Of a stretch of DNA of 64,000 bases, positions 23,482-32,754 are shown one piece after another. Every line of letters starts with the position of its first letter. The stretch's first letter is position 1. The translations under genes and the position numbers were made by a program. The notes under the pieces are model-generated. The model was given only the letters and a program-made list of their open reading frames with translations, was not told the DNA's origin and did no database searches. Origin of the DNA: Bacillus_BD oryzisoli_A (lineage in GTDB: Bacteria > Bacillota > Bacilli > Bacillales > Cytobacillaceae); NCBI RefSeq assembly GCF_043641075.1, contig NZ_JBHZRC010000004.1:124001-188000 (forward strand), written 5' to 3'.

Positions 23482-25437
23482 TCATCCTGAAACCTGAGCC
23501 TTAGGTGTACTATGGCCCTTGAATATAAACTGTATAACTATCAACGCAGCAAATATGGCAAAACCGATGATATCCGTTACTCCACCTGGGTGAATTAGCA
23601 ACAAGCCTGCCACAATTGCAGGAATGCGCTCATACCAATAAATCTTTCGATACCAATGCCCCACAACACCTGCCCCAATTGCTATCATGCCGGCAAAGGC
23701 TGAAATGGTAATCCATAAAACTTGGTACCAGGTTGTGTCAATCATGAGGAGTTCCGGAGAAAAAACAAACATATACGGAATAATAAATGCTGCTATAGCC
23801 AGTTTTGTTGATTCTATGCCAGTCTTAATGGGTTCCCCGCCTGAAATTGCGGCCGCTGCAAAAGCAGCTAATGCTACAGGCGGTGTTATATCAGCAATGA
23901 TGCCAAAGTAGAATACAAAGAGATGTGCTGATAAATCCGGTACACCCAGCATAATAATGGCTGGTGCTGCAATCGTTGAAGTAATGACATAATTTGCAGT
24001 TGTCGGTGCACCCATTCCCAATATTAGTGAGGCAACCATTGTCAATATCAATGTAGGCAGCAAAGCTCCACCTGCAATGTCCAGTAGACCATTTGCCAGC
24101 TTCAAACCAAGTCCTGTCTTTGTCACAACGCCGACAATGATCCCGGCAGCAGCTGTGGCAGCTGCTACACCGAGCGCTGTTCTCGCACCATCGACTAACG
24201 CATCAATAATCCCTCTAATTCCGATTCTCGTTTCCTTATTAAACGCACTTACCACAATGGAAATGACAATGGAATAAAGTGCTGCAAGCATAACCGACAT
24301 ACCTGTCATAAGGAGAACAATAATTGCGATAATGGGGATTAGCAAGTAGGATTTCCGTAAAACCTCTTTCTTGTCTGGCATCTCTTCCTTTGTTAATCCG
24401 CGTAAACCCGTTCGTTTTGCTTCAAAATGAGTAACAATCCATATGCCGGCAAAATAAAGAATGGCTGGGATCGCAGCTGCCAAGGCAATTTCCGCATAAG
24501 GAATGCCAATAAACTCAGCCATTAAAAAGGCCGCTGCTCCCATTACCGGCGGCATCAGCTGACCACCGGTTGAGGAGGCTGCTTCAACGGCACCGGCAAA
24601 CTCCTTACGGTAACCAAGGTTCTTCATCATGGGGATGGTAAACGCACCGCTTGTCACGACATTGGCAACCGAACTTCCGCTGATTGTCCCTTGTAAAGCA
24701 CTCGAGAAAACCGCAACCTTTGCAGGACCGCCAATACTACGTCCGGCAATGGCTATCGAGAGATCATTAAAATATTCTCCGACACCCGTTTTAATTAAAA
24801 AGGAACCGAATAACAAGAATAAGAAAATAAAGGTGGACGAGACCGCTAACGGTGTACCTAAAATACCTTCGGTTGTATAAAACATCGTCTGTACAAGTCT
24901 ATCCAGCTCTAAACCACGATGCGCAAGCGGTCCTGGCATATAGGGTCCATAGATCGCATAACCAAGAAAAATTATGGCTATAATCGTTATCGGCAAACCA
25001 ACAGTCCGTCTTGTTGCTTCAAGAACCAATAGAATCGCTAGCAAACCAACAATAAAATCGACCTGTGTTAAGCGGCCCACTCGGTTTACCAGATCATCAA
25101 TCATTAACGGCCAGTAAGCTCCCACTATAACCGACAAGAGGGCAAGAATCGTATCATACCAGGCAACCCTATTCCGTCTGCCTGCATTCTTTTTTCTCAC
25201 AGGAAAAAGTAAAAAAATTAATGCCAACGCAAAGCCAAGGTGAATGGTTCGCTGAAGCTGTGCCGTTAAAACACCAAATACCGATGTATAGACTTGAAAA
25301 AGTGAAAAGGCCAAGAGTCCAAAGAAGACAATCCAGCCGACCATTCCCCTTAGTTTCCTAGTGCCTGCTTCAGGGTCGTATTTTTCAAGGAGCTGCTGCT
25401 GCTCCTCCTCAGAAAGTGTCTCATAATGTTTACTCAA
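23482..25437 (-). CDS. TRAP transporter, fused small and large permease (DctQM type)
   Basis: This 651-residue membrane protein joins the 4-helix and the 12-helix permease parts of a tripartite ATP-independent importer. Typical large-subunit motifs are GSSVANVVTSGAFTIPMMK, STGGQLMPPVMGAAAFLMAE and MGAPTTANYVITSTIAAPAI. It works with a TAXI-type binding protein, here the gene at 26082-27083, and uses an ion gradient. Its start overlaps the DUF1850 stop by eight bases. The substrate is unknown; TAXI-TRAP systems often carry dicarboxylates or amino acids. Confidence 0.9.
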   Translation of the reverse strand: MSKHYETLSEEEQQQLLEKYDPEAGTRKLRGMVGWIVFFGLLAFSLFQVYTSVFGVLTAQLQRTIHLGFALALIFLLFPVRKKNAGRRNRVAWYDTILALLSVIVGAYWPLMIDDLVNRVGRLTQVDFIVGLLAILLVLEATRRTVGLPITIIAIIFLGYAIYGPYMPGPLAHRGLELDRLVQTMFYTTEGILGTPLAVSSTFIFLFLLFGSFLIKTGVGEYFNDLSIAIAGRSIGGPAKVAVFSSALQGTISGSSVANVVTSGAFTIPMMKNLGYRKEFAGAVEAASSTGGQLMPPVMGAAAFLMAEFIGIPYAEIALAAAIPAILYFAGIWIVTHFEAKRTGLRGLTKEEMPDKKEVLRKSYLLIPIIAIIVLLMTGMSVMLAALYSIVISIVVSAFNKETRIGIRGIIDALVDGARTALGVAAATAAAGIIVGVVTKTGLGLKLANGLLDIAGGALLPTLILTMVASLILGMGAPTTANYVITSTIAAPAIIMLGVPDLSAHLFVFYFGIIADITPPVALAAFAAAAISGGEPIKTGIESTKLAIAAFIIPYMFVFSPELLMIDTTWYQVLWITISAFAGMIAIGAGVVGHWYRKIYWYERIPAIVAGLLLIHPGGVTDIIGFAIFAALIVIQFIFKGHSTPKAQVSG

Positions 25438-25948
25438 GCATGTTCACTCCTTTCCATCTTTGCCATAAATTTATTCTTTCTATTTTTATCCGTACCCATG
25501 TTCCCGGCTCTATGACACGGGACAGTGGATATTCCTTTCCTTCAAAGATTACTGTATGATTAGCCCGTACTTTTCCAACACGAAGATCAAAGGATGGGAA
25601 TCTTCTGTCCATATTTTTCAAATAGTACTTTCCATCCTTCTGTTCAAATATCTCTCCCTCTGATGCATTCTCGGGCATCCCAATGGCAAAATCCTCGTAC
25701 ATTAATTCATATTGCTTTATTTGCCTATCATTTGTAATTTCATAGCTTTCCACAACATCAGATAAATGAATCGAGTGGGTATACTTCATTTGAAAGGTTT
25801 CACCCTCTGAAATAGGGATATAGGCAAGTGTATTTCCGCTGTTTTGATATTGAAAAACAAGAGCATCTGAAATAGGAATGAATAGAAGAAGAAATATAAA
25901 TAGGATAAAGGGTATTAAAAAGAGCAGATTGACAAACTTTCTCTTCAT
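25430..25948 (-). CDS. DUF1850 protein of the TRAP operon
   Basis: This protein of about 172 residues has one N-terminal membrane helix (about residues 5-25) and an outer domain with FQMKYTHSIHLSDVVESYEI and ERINLWQRW, which fit DUF1850. That family is usually encoded with TAXI-type TRAP genes, and here it sits between the receptor and the permease. The start is the second of two adjacent ATGs (25951, 25948), the one better spaced from GGGGAG. Its job in transport is unknown. Confidence 0.78.
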   Translation of the reverse strand: MKRKFVNLLFLIPFILFIFLLLFIPISDALVFQYQNSGNTLAYIPISEGETFQMKYTHSIHLSDVVESYEITNDRQIKQYELMYEDFAIGMPENASEGEIFEQKDGKYYLKNMDRRFPSFDLRVGKVRANHTVIFEGKEYPLSRVIEPGTWVRIKIERINLWQRWKGVNMLE

Positions 25949-26081
25949 CATCGATCTCCCCTTCCCCTTTTTGAAAGACAAACAGCCGGCCTTTAACCAA
26001 ATGATTGCAAGCCGGCCGTCCAATTGTAGAAGTACTTACTATTTATCTTCAATTGCTGGTGATTATTGTAACTCCTAACAC

Positions 26082-27083
26082 CTATTCAGCTTTTACACCA
26101 ATTTCATCAAAGTATTTCTTTGCTCCTGGGTGTACATCAATACCAACACCTTTTAAAGCATTCTCAGCTTTAATTAGTTTTGCTTTAGCATGTGTAACTT
26201 GATCAAGGTTTTCAAAAATGGCTTTTGTAATGTCGTAGACTACATCCTCAGATAGGTCATCTCTTACAACAAGCATCGCTTGTACAGCCACAGTTGAAAC
26301 AGCTGCTTCTAGACCATAGGTCCCCTTTGCCACTTCATCTTGTACATAGTAAGGGTATTTTTTAATAAGCGCGTCAATTTTGTCTTGTTCAATCGGCACA
26401 ATTACTATATCTTCAGTAGCCGACAAGCCTTCAACTGCACCTGTTGGGGTACCTGCAGTAACAAAGGCAGCATCAATAGTACCGTCCTGTATTCCTGCTG
26501 TGGATTCATCAAATGAAAGATCTTTCTTCTCAATATCATCAAATGTCATGCCGTACATTTCTAGAATTTGCTCGGCATTTGGGTTTGTACCAGATCCTGG
26601 TGCACCCACAGACACCTTTTTCCCTTTTAAATCCTCAACAGATTTAATACCAGATTTTTCAGTTGTAACAATTTGGATTGTCTCAGGGTAAAGGGTACCA
26701 ATTGCTTGTACATTATCAATCTTTGCACCCTCAAACATCAATTTCCCTTCAGCAGCGTATGCAGCAATATCAGTTTGGGAGAATGCAATCTCTGCATTTC
26801 CATCTTTTAAAGTTGTCATATTTTCAGCTGATGCACCGGACGTCTCCGCATTTGTTTCAATCCCAGTTTCTTCTGAGATGATATTAGCAAAAGCACCGCC
26901 AAGTGGATAATATGTACCACCTGTCCCACCGGTTAGGATACTGATAAATTTTGGTTTTTTAGAACCTCCATCCTTATCAGTCGAATCCCCGCTTGTTTCT
27001 TCACTTGAACCGCTGCAGGCTGCCAAAATCAATGAAAGAGCTACAACTAGTACAGTCATCAGATAGGAAGTTTTTTTCTTCAA
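26082..27083 (-). CDS. TAXI-family TRAP transporter solute receptor (lipoprotein)
   Basis: This is the substrate-binding part of the TRAP importer, 333 residues, with a lipoprotein signal (lipobox LAACSGS). The TAXI signature is clear: FISILTGGTGGTYYPLGGAFANII and the PGSGTNPNAEQILEMYG loop. It is the first gene of the operon with DUF1850 and the fused permease. Upstream a TTGACA at 27182-27177 on the minus strand overlaps an inverted repeat TGACAT/ATGTCA (27158-27181), a possible operator. Confidence 0.9.
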   Translation of the reverse strand: MKKKTSYLMTVLVVALSLILAACSGSSEETSGDSTDKDGGSKKPKFISILTGGTGGTYYPLGGAFANIISEETGIETNAETSGASAENMTTLKDGNAEIAFSQTDIAAYAAEGKLMFEGAKIDNVQAIGTLYPETIQIVTTEKSGIKSVEDLKGKKVSVGAPGSGTNPNAEQILEMYGMTFDDIEKKDLSFDESTAGIQDGTIDAAFVTAGTPTGAVEGLSATEDIVIVPIEQDKIDALIKKYPYYVQDEVAKGTYGLEAAVSTVAVQAMLVVRDDLSEDVVYDITKAIFENLDQVTHAKAKLIKAENALKGVGIDVHPGAKKYFDEIGVKAE

Positions 27084-27296
27084 AAGATTTCCCCCTTTAT
27101 TTTTTTAGAAAGTTAGGTAAAACACATAATATTCCTAATTTTCTAATTACAATTCTATGACATTTGTTAATTATTATGTCAATTTCAATAGATATTTCCC
27201 CGACATTTTGAATCTCTTCGCCACCCTTTTCATCTTCTTTATGTTAAAATCTATTAATAAAACGCTTATCAATCTTTCATAAACGGAGGTAAATAG

Positions 27297-27809
27297 ATGA
27301 AATATGGTATTGTGATTTTCCCTGCAAAACCTTTACAAGATTTTGTTAATTCTTATAGAAAACGATATGACCCGCATTACACACACATACCTCCACATAT
27401 CACATTAAAATCAGGCTTTGAAGCAGAAGAGCATGAAATCAATGACATCGTGCAAAAGCTTCATGTCGTTGCACAAAAAATTGAACCCTTTGACATTACC
27501 ATTACAAAGTTTAGTTCTTTTAAACCGGTGAATAATGTCATTTATCTAAAAATTGATCCAAGGGATAGCTTAGAAAACCTTCACAATGAAATTGATACAA
27601 AGTTTCCAGGTCATGTATCCGAATATGTGTATGTTCCACATATTACGATCGGCCAAAAGCTCACGAATGATGAACATTCTGATGTATTTGGCTCATTACA
27701 AATGCTAAAAGTAAATTTTCAAGATAAAGTAGATCGTTTTCATCTTTTGTACCAGCTGGAAAATGGATCTTGGACTGTATATGAAACATTTCATCTTAGA
27801 AAGGAATAA
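27297..27809 (+). CDS. yjcG: 2H phosphoesterase / RNA ligase-like protein YjcG
   Basis: This 170-residue protein has the two H-x-T motifs of the 2'-5' RNA ligase-like (2H) family: PPHITLKSGF (about residue 36) and VPHITIGQKL (about 115). Such enzymes act on cyclic or 2'-5' phosphodiester bonds; the real substrate is unknown. Length and neighbours (yjcF, yjcD) match B. subtilis YjcG. ACGGAGGT precedes the ATG. It is followed five bases later by yjcF. Confidence 0.9.
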   Translation: MKYGIVIFPAKPLQDFVNSYRKRYDPHYTHIPPHITLKSGFEAEEHEINDIVQKLHVVAQKIEPFDITITKFSSFKPVNNVIYLKIDPRDSLENLHNEIDTKFPGHVSEYVYVPHITIGQKLTNDEHSDVFGSLQMLKVNFQDKVDRFHLLYQLENGSWTVYETFHLRKE

Positions 27810-27813
27810 AACA

Positions 27814-28251
27814 ATGAAGAGTAACTTACTAGATGTACAAATAATCAGCAATCAGCAGCAGCAGAATGATGCTTTCGCTATTCGAAAAAAAGTCTTTGTT
27901 GAGGAACAACAGGTGCCTCCAGAAGAGGAGATAGATAAGCTCGAATCAGAATCCACGCACTTCATTCTTTATATTAATGAAGAACCTGCCGGAGCAGGGC
28001 GATTCAGAACAGTGGACGGATATGGCAAGGTTGAACGAATATGTGTGTTAAAGGATTACCGTGGCACTGGTGCTGGTAAAGCGATCATGGAAAAAATAGA
28101 AGCCTACGCAAAAAAAGAAGGCTTCACACGCTTAAAACTCAATGCCCAAACACATGCAATTCCTTTTTATAGCCGATTAGGATATGAGGTTACCTCGGAA
28201 GAATTTCTCGATGCTGGAATCCCCCATAAAACAATGATGAAAGAAATTTAA
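27814..28251 (+). CDS. yjcF: GNAT acetyltransferase YjcF
   Basis: This 145-residue N-acetyltransferase carries the acetyl-CoA binding motif VERICVLKDYRGTGAGKAIMEKIE and the C-terminal NAQTHAIPFYSRLGYE. The N-terminal part DAFAIRKKVFVEEQQVPPEEEID is typical of the ElaA/YjcF branch. I start it at ATG 27814 after AAAGGAA; a frame opening at 27763 inside yjcG lacks support. The target molecule is unknown. Confidence 0.9.
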   Translation: MKSNLLDVQIISNQQQQNDAFAIRKKVFVEEQQVPPEEEIDKLESESTHFILYINEEPAGAGRFRTVDGYGKVERICVLKDYRGTGAGKAIMEKIEAYAKKEGFTRLKLNAQTHAIPFYSRLGYEVTSEEFLDAGIPHKTMMKEI

Positions 28252-28274
28252 ACCCTGCTTATGCAGGGTTTTTT
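28251..28274 (+). terminator. Rho-independent terminator
   Basis: Arms AACCCTGC and GCAGGGTT enclose the loop TTAT and run into Ts, right at the end of yjcF. Confidence 0.88.
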
Positions 28275-28392
28275 AGTAGTGATTGAACATACCAAACAAA
28301 TCCTTTTTCAAAATCTGCCTTTTGTCCAAGTTCAATTTTTGATATGATTAAATTTGTCTTATTTATAGATTTATAAAGGATGAGTAATAAAT

Positions 28393-30672
28393 ATGAAAAC
28401 AGCTAAAAAAGGGAATCAAACCATCAATCTTTATGATACAGATCGATCATCCTATCAGCGTATATATAGTGAAGGAAAAAAGGGACAGTTAGAATGTCCT
28501 ATATGCTCAGAAAAAGTTCGACTATTTTTAGGGATTAATGAGGAACCTTATTTTCAGCATATCCATACGAAGAATCCAGCCTGTAAAGATGCTGAAACAG
28601 AAGTGCAGTCTGAAGCTGATATCGAAAAGGAAATAAACGGCTTTCGTATCCCCTCTTCTCGAGTCATAACATTGTCAAAAAACAACCGAATCAGCTTTAA
28701 ATCTGCTAAGGCTGTCGCTCAGCTTCCCCCATTTAGTATAAATGAAAAAGCGATATCTACCATACATTCTCCATATATACAGGCACTTCAGGAGGCTAAT
28801 ATTTATTTAGATGCTAACCAGGCAGAAGCGGTTATCCATTCAAACGGGGCGCTACTTGTACTTGCCGGCGCAGGCAGCGGAAAGACACGAGTGTTGACTG
28901 CAAGGACAGCTTATTTGCTAACAGAACAAAAAGTAGAAGCGAATAGAATTATGCTTGTTACGTTTACAGCTAAGGCGGCTGCAGAAATGAAAACAAGACT
29001 ATTAAACTATCCTCATATTGTTAAAAACCAGATTAATCGGCTTGTCACAGGTACATTTCATAGTATTTTCTATCGAATACTTTCACATCATTATCCTGAA
29101 AAGTGGAATAGCCATAGGCTTTTAAATATCGAATGGCAGCGCAGGCAAATAATAAAGGATGCGGGCAGAGAATTAGATCTTGATGAGAAAGAGTTTGCCT
29201 ATGACGCAGCACTTCAGCAAATTGGCTATTGGAAGAATTCATTGAGGAACCCGCAGCAGGTTAAGGCCGAAACAAGCTGGGATGAAAAAGCATTGTTTTT
29301 ATATGAGCGATATGAACAATTTAAAAAGCAAAAAGAGCTGTTCGATTTTGATGATATGCTGACAGGATGTTACCAGTTATTTCAAGAGGAACCAGATTTA
29401 CTTGAACGCTATCAGGATCGATTTGATTATTTTTTAATCGATGAGTTTCAGGATGTAAATAAGGTTCAGTATGAGCTAATAAAAATGTTGTCCACTAAAA
29501 AGAAAAATGTATGTGTTGTTGGAGACGATGATCAATCCATTTATGCTTTTCGCGGAAGCGACCCACAATATATCCGGTACTTCGAGAGAGACTTTCCGCA
29601 GGCCGATGTGGTTCTGTTAAATGAAAATTACCGCTCCTCACATTCCATTGTTGAGGCTGCTAATAAAATTATTGTCGCAAATAAACATCGCCGGCCAAAG
29701 CAAATGCATGCACAATTTACAAATGATCATGCACCCGTTATCTTCTTCCCTGATGATGAAGAAGAGGAAGCAACCATGATTGTTACAGATATAGGTGAAA
29801 AAATTGCAGCTGGTGCAGAACCTGGTGACTTCGCCATTCTCTTTCGTACAAATACTGCCTCGAGGGCTGTATTTGAAAGACTGACAACCTCCAGTCTGCC
29901 ATTTAGAATCGATCAGGACATCGATTCATTTTATGAGCGCTTTGTGATTAAAAGCATGCTGTCCTTTTTAAAATTATCATTGAATGAAGATAATCAGCAT
30001 GCATTGGCTAACATTTTGCCATCCCTTTTTCTTAAGCAAAGTGTAATGACAGATATAAAAGCTGAAAGTATTTTGAATGACTGTACCCTGCTCGAATGTA
30101 TTGGAAATGTGAAGACAAACTTCTCTTTTCAAGAAAAAAAGCTTAAAAAAGTAGCCCCCGTTATTCGCTCGCTTATTCCAAAGACACCACTTGATGCGAT
30201 TGAAACCATTGAGAGGGAACTGGGCTTTCAAGAGTTTCTTAAAAAACGGGGAAATGAAGGAAATCAGTGGGATAAAGGGTCAGACGATATTCGCGATCTC
30301 AAAGTAGCTGCGAAAAACTTTACTTCGATTCGTGATTTTCTTGATCACGCTGACCATATGGCTGCTATGAATAAAGAAATGAAACAGCAAAGTAAACAAC
30401 GTAATAATGCTATTACCTTAAGTACAATCCATCGTGCAAAAGGACTGGAATATAGGATTGTTTATGTCATTGGGACTGTTGATGGCAGCATCCCGCACGA
30501 TTATGCGCTTGAATCTCTCCGTACCGGTGACAGCGAGCCCCTTGAGGAGGAAAGACGGCTGTTATATGTCGCTGTAACAAGAGCAAAAGAGGAATTATTC
30601 CTTTCTGTCCCACAAAACAGGCGTGGGAAGAAAGCAAACCCCTCTCGTTTCTTGACTTCCATTCGTTATTAA
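28393..30672 (+). CDS. yjcD: UvrD/PcrA-like DNA helicase YjcD
   Basis: This 759-residue protein is a superfamily 1A helicase. It has Walker A (AGAGSGKT, about residues 158-165), Walker B with Q (IDEFQDVN), GDDDQSIYAFRG, the helicase motif LNENYRSS and motifs V-VI (STIHRAKGLEYRIVYVIG, EERRLLYVAVTRAK). In front lies a 130-residue extension with a Cys/His cluster (CPICSEKV and FQHIHTKNPAC), probably zinc binding and similar in style to the start of CoiA. It is a single-gene unit. Confidence 0.9.
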   Translation: MKTAKKGNQTINLYDTDRSSYQRIYSEGKKGQLECPICSEKVRLFLGINEEPYFQHIHTKNPACKDAETEVQSEADIEKEINGFRIPSSRVITLSKNNRISFKSAKAVAQLPPFSINEKAISTIHSPYIQALQEANIYLDANQAEAVIHSNGALLVLAGAGSGKTRVLTARTAYLLTEQKVEANRIMLVTFTAKAAAEMKTRLLNYPHIVKNQINRLVTGTFHSIFYRILSHHYPEKWNSHRLLNIEWQRRQIIKDAGRELDLDEKEFAYDAALQQIGYWKNSLRNPQQVKAETSWDEKALFLYERYEQFKKQKELFDFDDMLTGCYQLFQEEPDLLERYQDRFDYFLIDEFQDVNKVQYELIKMLSTKKKNVCVVGDDDQSIYAFRGSDPQYIRYFERDFPQADVVLLNENYRSSHSIVEAANKIIVANKHRRPKQMHAQFTNDHAPVIFFPDDEEEEATMIVTDIGEKIAAGAEPGDFAILFRTNTASRAVFERLTTSSLPFRIDQDIDSFYERFVIKSMLSFLKLSLNEDNQHALANILPSLFLKQSVMTDIKAESILNDCTLLECIGNVKTNFSFQEKKLKKVAPVIRSLIPKTPLDAIETIERELGFQEFLKKRGNEGNQWDKGSDDIRDLKVAAKNFTSIRDFLDHADHMAAMNKEMKQQSKQRNNAITLSTIHRAKGLEYRIVYVIGTVDGSIPHDYALESLRTGDSEPLEEERRLLYVAVTRAKEELFLSVPQNRRGKKANPSRFLTSIRY

Positions 30673-30699
30673 AAGCTGCCCGCTACGGACAGCTTTTTT
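30671..30699. terminator. Bidirectional terminator
   Basis: Arms AAAAGCTGcCCG and CGGaCAGCTTTT meet around a 4-base loop, with a T-run. It separates yjcD from the convergent spoVIF. Confidence 0.85.
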
Positions 30700-30705
30700 C
30701 ATTTC

Positions 30706-30960
30706 TTATTTTCTATTAATCATTTTAGAAATTGTATTGATATCAAGCTGTTTGCCGTCCTTAACGATAGACTCAACAATTTTATCTTCTGTGTCCTGAG
30801 AAACTGGTTTATTGGCAATTTGCGCTACGCGTCTTACCACATTACGAACGGTTTTTTCATCTTTAAAATTTGCGTTTTGTAGTGAGTTCGCTAAATCTAA
30901 AATATCCTTCATATTGACGCCTGTTTTTCTCTCGATATTCTTAAAGAATTGATTATCCAT
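30706..30960 (-). CDS. spoVIF: Sporulation protein SpoVIF
   Basis: This 84-residue protein matches SpoVIF (YjcC), which B. subtilis needs for late coat assembly under sigma-K. The sequence MDNQFFKNIERKTGVNMKDI and GKQLDINTISKMINRK is typical. It has no membrane part and should act in the mother cell. GGGAGGC lies before the ATG. Its position between yjcD and the coat genes fits the conserved order. Confidence 0.9.
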   Translation of the reverse strand: MDNQFFKNIERKTGVNMKDILDLANSLQNANFKDEKTVRNVVRRVAQIANKPVSQDTEDKIVESIVKDGKQLDINTISKMINRK

Positions 30961-31040
30961 TTTAAATGATGCCTCCCTTTCAAGCCTTTTATATAGTATG
31001 AGGAGCAGGAAAAAATCGTGTCACCTTACCGAAAAACCAC

Positions 31041-31072
31041 AAAAAAAGCCGCTCAAATCCATGAGCGGCTTT
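31041..31072 (-). terminator. Rho-independent terminator of the YjcZ-type gene
   Basis: Arms AAAGCCGCTCA and TGAGCGGCTTT enclose a 6-base loop; on the minus strand a run of seven Ts follows. Confidence 0.85.
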
Positions 31073-31090
31073 CACTTCTACATAAGTTCA

Positions 31091-31219
31091 TTAGTTGTAG
31101 AAGCTTGCACCAACAATAATTAAAAGAATAAACAACACAACGATTAAAACAAATGTGCTGCCGCCATAACCATAGCCACCACCGTAGCCGTAGCCACCGC
31201 CGAATCCGCATCCGTACAT
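31091..31219 (-). CDS. YjcZ-type small sporulation membrane peptide
   Basis: This peptide of 42 residues starts MYGCGFGGGYGYGGGYGYGG and continues with one membrane helix (STFVLIVVLFILLIIVGASFYN). Gly/Tyr-rich heads joined to such a helix define the YjcZ family of small sporulation proteins. The start at ATG 31219 is preferred because GAGGTGA lies eight bases before it; an ATG two codons earlier touches that site. It sits alone between spoVIF and the spoVA genes. Confidence 0.82.
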   Translation of the reverse strand: MYGCGFGGGYGYGGGYGYGGSTFVLIVVLFILLIIVGASFYN

Positions 31220-31359
31220 ATCCATTCACCTCACTTAAAAATGGAGTCACTATAAAATATGTACGGGATTGGAAAAGGTGAGGGCAAGCTAAAAAAATAA
31301 AAGCTTGAAGCTGAATCCATTTTTTCCATAACTTTGAAAAAAGGACCAGCCCAAGCTAT

Positions 31360-31716
31360 TTACCCTTTTGGTTTAAACATTAATGCCCCCAAAAATCCAA
31401 ATACGATGGCCGCTGAAATACCTGCGCTTGTCACCTCAAACATACCGGTTAGCACACCTACCAATCCATGCTGCTCGGCCTCCTGCAATGCACCATGAAC
31501 AAGGGAGTTTCCAAAGCTTAGGATGGGTACGGTTGCCCCCGCACCGGCAAAATCTACAAGTGGTTCATATAAACCTAAGCCATCTAGAATTGCTCCAATA
31601 ACAACTAATAGGCTTAAGGTGTGGCCAGGGGTTAATTTTGCTACATCAAATAATAATTGACCGACTACACAAATAAGTCCGCCAACCACAAATGCCCAAA
31701 AAAACATTGGCAGCAT
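31360..31716 (-). CDS. spoVAE: Stage V sporulation protein AE (SpoVAEb)
   Basis: This 118-residue membrane protein has about four helices and the motif VDFAGAGATVPILSFGNSLVHGA, which it shares with SpoVAC. It is a part of the spore inner-membrane channel for calcium-dipicolinate. It is the last gene of a short spoVAC-spoVAD-spoVAE operon; the spoVAA, AB and AF genes of the classical operon are absent here, so this is the spoVA2 type. The start follows GGGAGAA. Confidence 0.9.
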   Translation of the reverse strand: MLPMFFWAFVVGGLICVVGQLLFDVAKLTPGHTLSLLVVIGAILDGLGLYEPLVDFAGAGATVPILSFGNSLVHGALQEAEQHGLVGVLTGMFEVTSAGISAAIVFGFLGALMFKPKG

Positions 31717-31743
31717 TTTGCATTCTCCCTTCTATTACTCGTT

Positions 31744-32754
31744 TCATATTTCAATCGACACTGCATGTGCTATACATGGAATTGATTCACCCTGCTGAAA
31801 GCTCAACGGAGATAGCAATGCACCTGTCGCTACGAGCAGAATTCGTTTATAAATACCCTTTTTCATTTGATTCAATAAATGTCCATATAAAACGATTGCC
31901 GAACATCCTGCACCACTACCACCTGCCTGCACTGGCTGATCCTCTTTATAAAGCATCAGTCCGCAGTCAAGGAAGCGGTTAGGGTCCATTTTTAAGCCAT
32001 TGGTCTCTAATAAATCCAGTACGGTTTCCCGGCCAACTCTAGCTAAATCACCTGTTACAATTAAATCATAATGTGATGGCTCAAGCTGCAAATCCTTTAA
32101 ATGAGCAGTAATGGTATCGGCAGCTGCCGGTGCCATGGCTCCACCCATATTAAACGGATCCGTCAGCCCCATATCAATAACCTTTCCGATGGTCGCTGAT
32201 GTTGTGTAGGGCAGATTCTCCCCATTCTTTTTATCTGTTACTAGCGCAACTCCAGCACCTGTTGCCGTCCATTGTGCTGTCGGCGGTTTTTGACCGCCAT
32301 ATTCTGTGGGGTAACGGAATTGCTTTTCTGTTGCAGCGTTATGGCTTGATGCACCTGTTAATACATTCTTCGCACCTTTGTAATTTACCATAAATGATGC
32401 CAATGCCAGTCCCTCCATGGACGTTGAACAAGCACCAAAAAGACCAAAGTAAGGAATCTGAGCAGTTCTTGCAGCAAAACTAGTTGGAGTGATTTGATTA
32501 ATTAAATCCCCGGCAATTAAAAATTGAACATCCTCTTTTTGTATGTTTCCTTTTTGCATCACGGTTTGAATAGCTTCTTCAATCAGTACCCGCTGTGCTT
32601 TTTCGTAAGAGTCCTGCCCCATCCATAAATCATCATGCAGGATATCAAAATCTTCAGCTAAGTGACCATTGGCTTCAAACGGACCGCCTGATACTCCAGT
32701 TGCAGCTATGACAGGATGCTGCTGAAAGATCCAAGATTGTTTCCCAACGAGCAT
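31744..32754 (-). CDS. spoVAD: Stage V sporulation protein AD
   Basis: This 336-residue protein has a thiolase-like fold and binds dipicolinic acid for uptake into the forespore. Typical parts are FLIAGDLINQITPTSFAAR, PYFGLFGACSTSMEGLALA and GGSGAGCSAIVLYGHLL. The start is ATG 32754, sharing one base with the spoVAC stop (TAATG); GGGGTG lies upstream. The classical SpoVAD length is 338 residues. Confidence 0.92.
   Translation of the reverse strand: MLVGKQSWIFQQHPVIAATGVSGGPFEANGHLAEDFDILHDDLWMGQDSYEKAQRVLIEEAIQTVMQKGNIQKEDVQFLIAGDLINQITPTSFAARTAQIPYFGLFGACSTSMEGLALASFMVNYKGAKNVLTGASSHNAATEKQFRYPTEYGGQKPPTAQWTATGAGVALVTDKKNGENLPYTTSATIGKVIDMGLTDPFNMGGAMAPAAADTITAHLKDLQLEPSHYDLIVTGDLARVGRETVLDLLETNGLKMDPNRFLDCGLMLYKEDQPVQAGGSGAGCSAIVLYGHLLNQMKKGIYKRILLVATGALLSPLSFQQGESIPCIAHAVSIEI

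Noticed and set aside
25983..26017. GCCGGC inverted repeat between the TAXI receptor and DUF1850 genes as a terminator
   Set aside because: Only six pairs form, the loop is about 20 bases and the T-run is weak.
31053..31250. 65-codon frame overlapping the YjcZ-type gene
   Set aside because: The Gly/Tyr-rich peptide plus membrane helix in the other frame fits a known family and has the ribosome site; this frame does not.
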